Assembly (NCBI RefSeq): GCF_036195325.1
Contig: NZ_CP108101.1
Span: 1 to 64,000 of the forward strand
Direction: 5' to 3'
Source of the DNA: Streptomyces sp. NBC_00234
GTDB taxonomy: Bacteria; Actinomycetota; Actinomycetes; Streptomycetales; Streptomycetaceae
DNA length: 64,000 bases
Each line of letters opens with the position of its first letter. Positions within the stretch are counted from its first letter, which is position 1. Shown piece after piece: positions 61,618 through 64,000 of the stretch. The notes below the pieces were generated by a model. That model was not told where the DNA came from. It saw only the letters and a program-made list of their open reading frames with translations, and ran no database searches. Made by a program: the position numbers and the translations under genes.

Positions 61618-61788
61618 CTGACGTCGACGCCGACAATCGAGCGCACGATCTCGTGGCTGTCCGGCTACCGCAGACTCAGCCCCCGCTACGAAGGCAACCC
61701 CCGCAACTACCTGGCTTTTCTCGACCTTGCCGCTGCCCTGTGCTGCTACAGACGACTCCTCAAACTCACCACACAGGACACCACTTAA
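61618..61788 (+). pseudogene. IS5-type transposase C-terminal relic
   Basis: The frame reads TPTIERTISWLSGYRRLSPR, YEGNPRNYLAFLDLAAALCC, YRRLLKLTT to TAA 61786-61788. VERT.SWL..YRRL..RYE and AAALCCY.RL is the end of one IS5 subgroup of transposases. Nothing of the upstream part remains. Confidence 0.72.
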
Positions 61789-61844
61789 GTGACCCAGGTC
61801 ACTCAAACTTCGATGGCACAGGAAAATCTCGGCATTTCCTATGT

Positions 61845-62445
61845 ATGTGTGGGGTGTTGAGGGTCGAGGCGTTGTGGGTTGAGACGTTCACGGGTCTGCG
61901 GATGGGTCAGTTCGAACGGCTGTTGCGGGTGGTGCGTGAGCGTGGTGGTGACGGTCCGCGGATTGGGCGGCCGTGGTGTCTGCCGTTGGCGGATCGGGTG
62001 CTGCTGGTGGCTGTGTACTACCGGACGAACCTCACGATGAGACAGCTCGCGCCGCTGTTCGGCCTTTCGCCGGCCACCGTGTGCCGGGTCATCCAGCGGA
62101 TGGGACCGCAGCTGGCTCTGGAGCCGGTGGCCCGTCGGGACGAGGCGGTCGACCGGCTGTGGAACGTGGACGGGACGTTGCTCCCAGTCCGGGACCGCAA
62201 GGTCGCAGCCTCCTCCCGTAACTACCGGTTCTCGGCAAACGTGCAGCTCATCATCGATGCGGACACCCGCCTGGTCATCGCAACGGCCCCTCCGGTGCCG
62301 GGCAACCGGGCCGATGCCCGGGTCTGGCGCGAATCCGGGCTGGCCGAGCACTGTCACGGTGTGACGGTTCTCGGTGACGGCGCCTACATCAACACCGGCC
62401 TCGTCGTCCCTCACCGAAAGCGCCCCGGCCGGCCCTGGCACGCTT
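61845..62445 (+). pseudogene. IS5-family transposase, 3'-truncated
   Basis: From ATG 61845: LRVEALWVETFTGLRMGQFE, ERGGDGPRIGRPWCLPLADR, VLLVAVYYRTNLTMRQLAPL, FGLSPATVCRVIQRMGPQLA, DRLWNVDGTLLPVRDRKVAA, SSRNYRFSANVQLIIDADTR, CHGVTVLGDGAYINTGLVVP, HRKRPGRP. The first two catalytic Asp (VDGT, GDGAY) are present. After about 62445 the match ends, with the Glu-bearing C-terminus missing. Confidence 0.78.
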
Positions 62446-62514
62446 CAGCACGCTCAGTCGGCGTGGAGGCGCCGCGCATAGCGCCGCGGTCCGGTCGCAG
62501 CCGCGTGACGATAT

Positions 62515-62655
62515 GGATGTACCGCTGGCGCTGACCATAGCCGCCCTTTCGATCGGCGCCCAGGGCCGCCACGCTGAGGCTCTCGCCACATACGACGAGG
62601 CCCTGCCGGTCTTCGGCAGGATCTTCGGGGCCGATCTCCCGCTGACCTCGCCACA
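62515..62655 (+). pseudogene. TPR-like fragment
   Basis: The frame DVPLALTIAALSIGAQGRHA, EALATYDEALPVFGRIFGAD ends at a TGA inside the next gene's start region. A helix-turn-helix repeat with G..EAL..Y..AL is TPR-like. No start codon or upstream gene remains. Confidence 0.35.
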
Positions 62656-62793
62656 ATGGAGCAGGCCCTGACCGAACTCGGCTACGTGAACGTCCCCGAA
62701 GAACTACTGGAGAGCGACTACGAAGGCCCCAGCGCGCTGGAGCACTTCGCAGCGCGGCCCACGTGGTGGACGCGGTTCTTCGGCCTCTGGTGA
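62656..62793 (+). pseudogene. Small C-terminal fragment, 45 aa
   Basis: From ATG 62656: EQALTELGYVNVPEELLESD, YEGPSALEHFAARPTWWTRF, FGLW, stop. The LGY..VP..LL..DY.GPSAL and WWTRFF pattern recalls the end of a Streptomyces hypothetical family. Lack of a ribosome site suggests a remnant rather than a gene. Confidence 0.35.
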
Positions 62794-63056
62794 TCCGCCC
62801 ACCGAGCCGAGCGAACAGCTGTCATCTCGCTGAGCACGTGACGCTGTCGGGGATCTTGGAGATGTGGAGCTCAGTGTGCGTGGCCGCACTTTGATCCCGC
62901 GGCTTGTGTACGACTCCGACCGACACCTTGACGGCGGCGGCCCCGTTCGTCAGGCAGCCGGCCAGCGCGTGGCGCTGGCGGGCGTTGATCTGCATGCCGG
63001 GAATCGGATCGCCATCCACGGGGTTGGTGGGGGATGTGAGCCGGAACTGGAGAGTC
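62794..63056. other. Spacer upstream of the quinone oxidoreductase gene
   Basis: No convincing gene. A leftward frame whose ATG (63056-63058) overlaps the oxidoreductase ATG lacks any ribosome site and family and is treated as chance. Confidence 0.35.
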
Positions 63057-64000
63057 ATGCGAGCGATTCAGGTATACGAAGTGGGCGGTCCCGAGGTGCT
63101 GCAGGAGGTCGATGTGGACCAGCCGCGGCCGGGTCCGGGCCAGGCGGTCGTGGAGGTCGCCGCATCCGGGGTCAACTTCCTCGACGTCTACCACCGCGAG
63201 GGCCGATACACCCTCCCGCTGCCCTTCACCCCGGGCACTGAGGGCGCGGGCACGGTCGTCCAAGTTGGACCCGACGTCGCCGACGTCGCAGTGGGGGACC
63301 GGGTCGGTTGGGTGGAGATTCCCGGCACTTATGCCGAGCGGGCCGTCGTGGACTCCACCCGGCTGGTGCCGCTACCCGACGATATCGGCTTCGAGACCGC
63401 CGCCGCCGTGCTCCTGCAAGGTATGACCGCGCACTATCTCGTCAAGGACGCCTACCCGGTCCAGTGGGGCGACACGGTGCTCGTGCATGCGGCTGCTGGT
63501 GGCGTGGGGCTACTTTTGACCCAGCTCATCACCCACCTCGGCGGCAGGGTGATCGGCACGACGTCGACCACGGCTAAGGCCGAACTGGCGAAGCGTGCCG
63601 GGGCCGCTGAGGTGATCCTCTACTCCGCAGTCGACGATCTCGCAGCCGAGGTGAGGCGGCTCAACGGCGGTCAGGGACTGCCGGTTGTCTTCGACGGCGT
63701 CGGCGCGCACACCTTCGACGCGAGCCTCGCCAGCCTGCGAACTCGCGGCCATCTCGTACTCTTCGGCGCCGCAAGTGGTGCCGTGCCGCCGTTTGATCCA
63801 ATTCAGCTCGCCCACGGCGGTTCGCTGACCCTGATCCGGCCCAGCCTCGGGGACTTCATCGCCGATCGGTCCGAACTGCTCCGACGCGCCGCCGATGTGT
63901 TCGAGTGGGTGCGCTCCAAGGCGCTTGAGGTCACAGTAACGGCCCGCTACCCACTGGCCGAGGCCGCCCAGGCCCACAGCGATCTGGAGGCTCGGCGTAC
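63057..64000 (+). CDS. NADPH:quinone reductase-type MDR oxidoreductase, runs off window end
   Basis: At least 314 residues from ATG 63057 (after CTGGAG): RAIQVYEVGGPEVLQEVDVD, VAASGVNFLDVYHREGRYTL, PLPFTPGTEGAGTVVQVGPD, then Rossmann motif HAAAGGVGLLLTQLITHLGG and VVFDGVGAHTFDASLASLRT. This is the QOR-like zinc-independent MDR group that reduces quinones with NADPH. The final C-terminal residues lie beyond 64000. Unrelated in position to the redox island at 24-32 kb. Intact as far as seen. Confidence 0.9.
   Translation, partial: MRAIQVYEVGGPEVLQEVDVDQPRPGPGQAVVEVAASGVNFLDVYHREGRYTLPLPFTPGTEGAGTVVQVGPDVADVAVGDRVGWVEIPGTYAERAVVDSTRLVPLPDDIGFETAAAVLLQGMTAHYLVKDAYPVQWGDTVLVHAAAGGVGLLLTQLITHLGGRVIGTTSTTAKAELAKRAGAAEVILYSAVDDLAAEVRRLNGGQGLPVVFDGVGAHTFDASLASLRTRGHLVLFGAASGAVPPFDPIQLAHGGSLTLIRPSLGDFIADRSELLRRAADVFEWVRSKALEVTVTARYPLAEAAQAHSDLEARR

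Noticed and set aside
62822..63058. Leftward 78-codon frame starting on the oxidoreductase ATG
   Set aside because: No ribosome site, start overlapping the strong opposing gene, no family.

Overview
The window looks like Streptomyces, or a very close actinomycete relative. GC is high throughout, GTG starts are common, and the gene families are typical of Streptomyces accessory DNA: DUF6000, DUF4232, DUF6233, DUF6924, trypco2, a BP74-like secreted protein and helicase-associated (HA) domains. There are no housekeeping, ribosomal or tRNA genes. More than ten insertion-sequence copies or scraps and about thirty broken genes suggest a chromosome-arm (subtelomeric) region or a large linear plasmid. 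That placement is inference; no telomere or replication origin is visible.

Bases 1-17,400 are a mosaic of relics and small accessory genes: four decayed tails of HA-domain helicases, a doubly inactivated IS21 element, several IS5-type pieces, a 2H phosphoesterase, DUF6000 and PIN (DUF4935) proteins, a large secreted propeller/FG-GAP protein, a DUF4232 lipoprotein and an APH-type kinase. Two nearly identical 24-bp palindromes (124-147 and 15858-15881) stand out. Bases 17,600-24,300 hold a BP74-like secreted protein and a secreted lipase, followed by a run of truncated or frameshifted genes.

Bases 24,330-31,830 form the most coherent block: an Old Yellow Enzyme, two TetR regulators, and a rightward series of SDR, aldo/keto reductase, quinone-oxidoreductase-like MDR, alpha/beta hydrolase and an EthD-like protein. 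It reads as an inducible redox detoxification or catabolism island, with palindromic operator candidates in both divergent intergenic regions. Bases 32,000-33,830 are chimeric debris (methyltransferase tail, PIG-L/MFS fusion). Bases 33,950-36,150 carry a trypsin-like protease plus trypco2 operon of the kind linked to actinobacterial conflict systems.

Bases 36,680-49,210 contain small regulator-plus-effector units, most with a recognisable palindrome: MerR/metallo-beta-lactamase, TetR/DUF4386 and PadR-DUF1048-DUF1048, plus two MFS or lipoprotein genes and a broken IS5. Bases 49,266-50,759 are an apparently intact IS630-family element with 33-bp terminal inverted repeats and an extra small gene inside it. 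Bases 50,760-64,000 hold a Ku relic, DUF6924, a DHA2 exporter with MarR, an HTH/MFS operon, an orphan SMI1/KNR4 protein, an LCP protein lacking a normal start, more IS debris, and a quinone oxidoreductase gene that runs off the window end.

All identifications come from reading the translated sequence and remembered family motifs; no database search was run.
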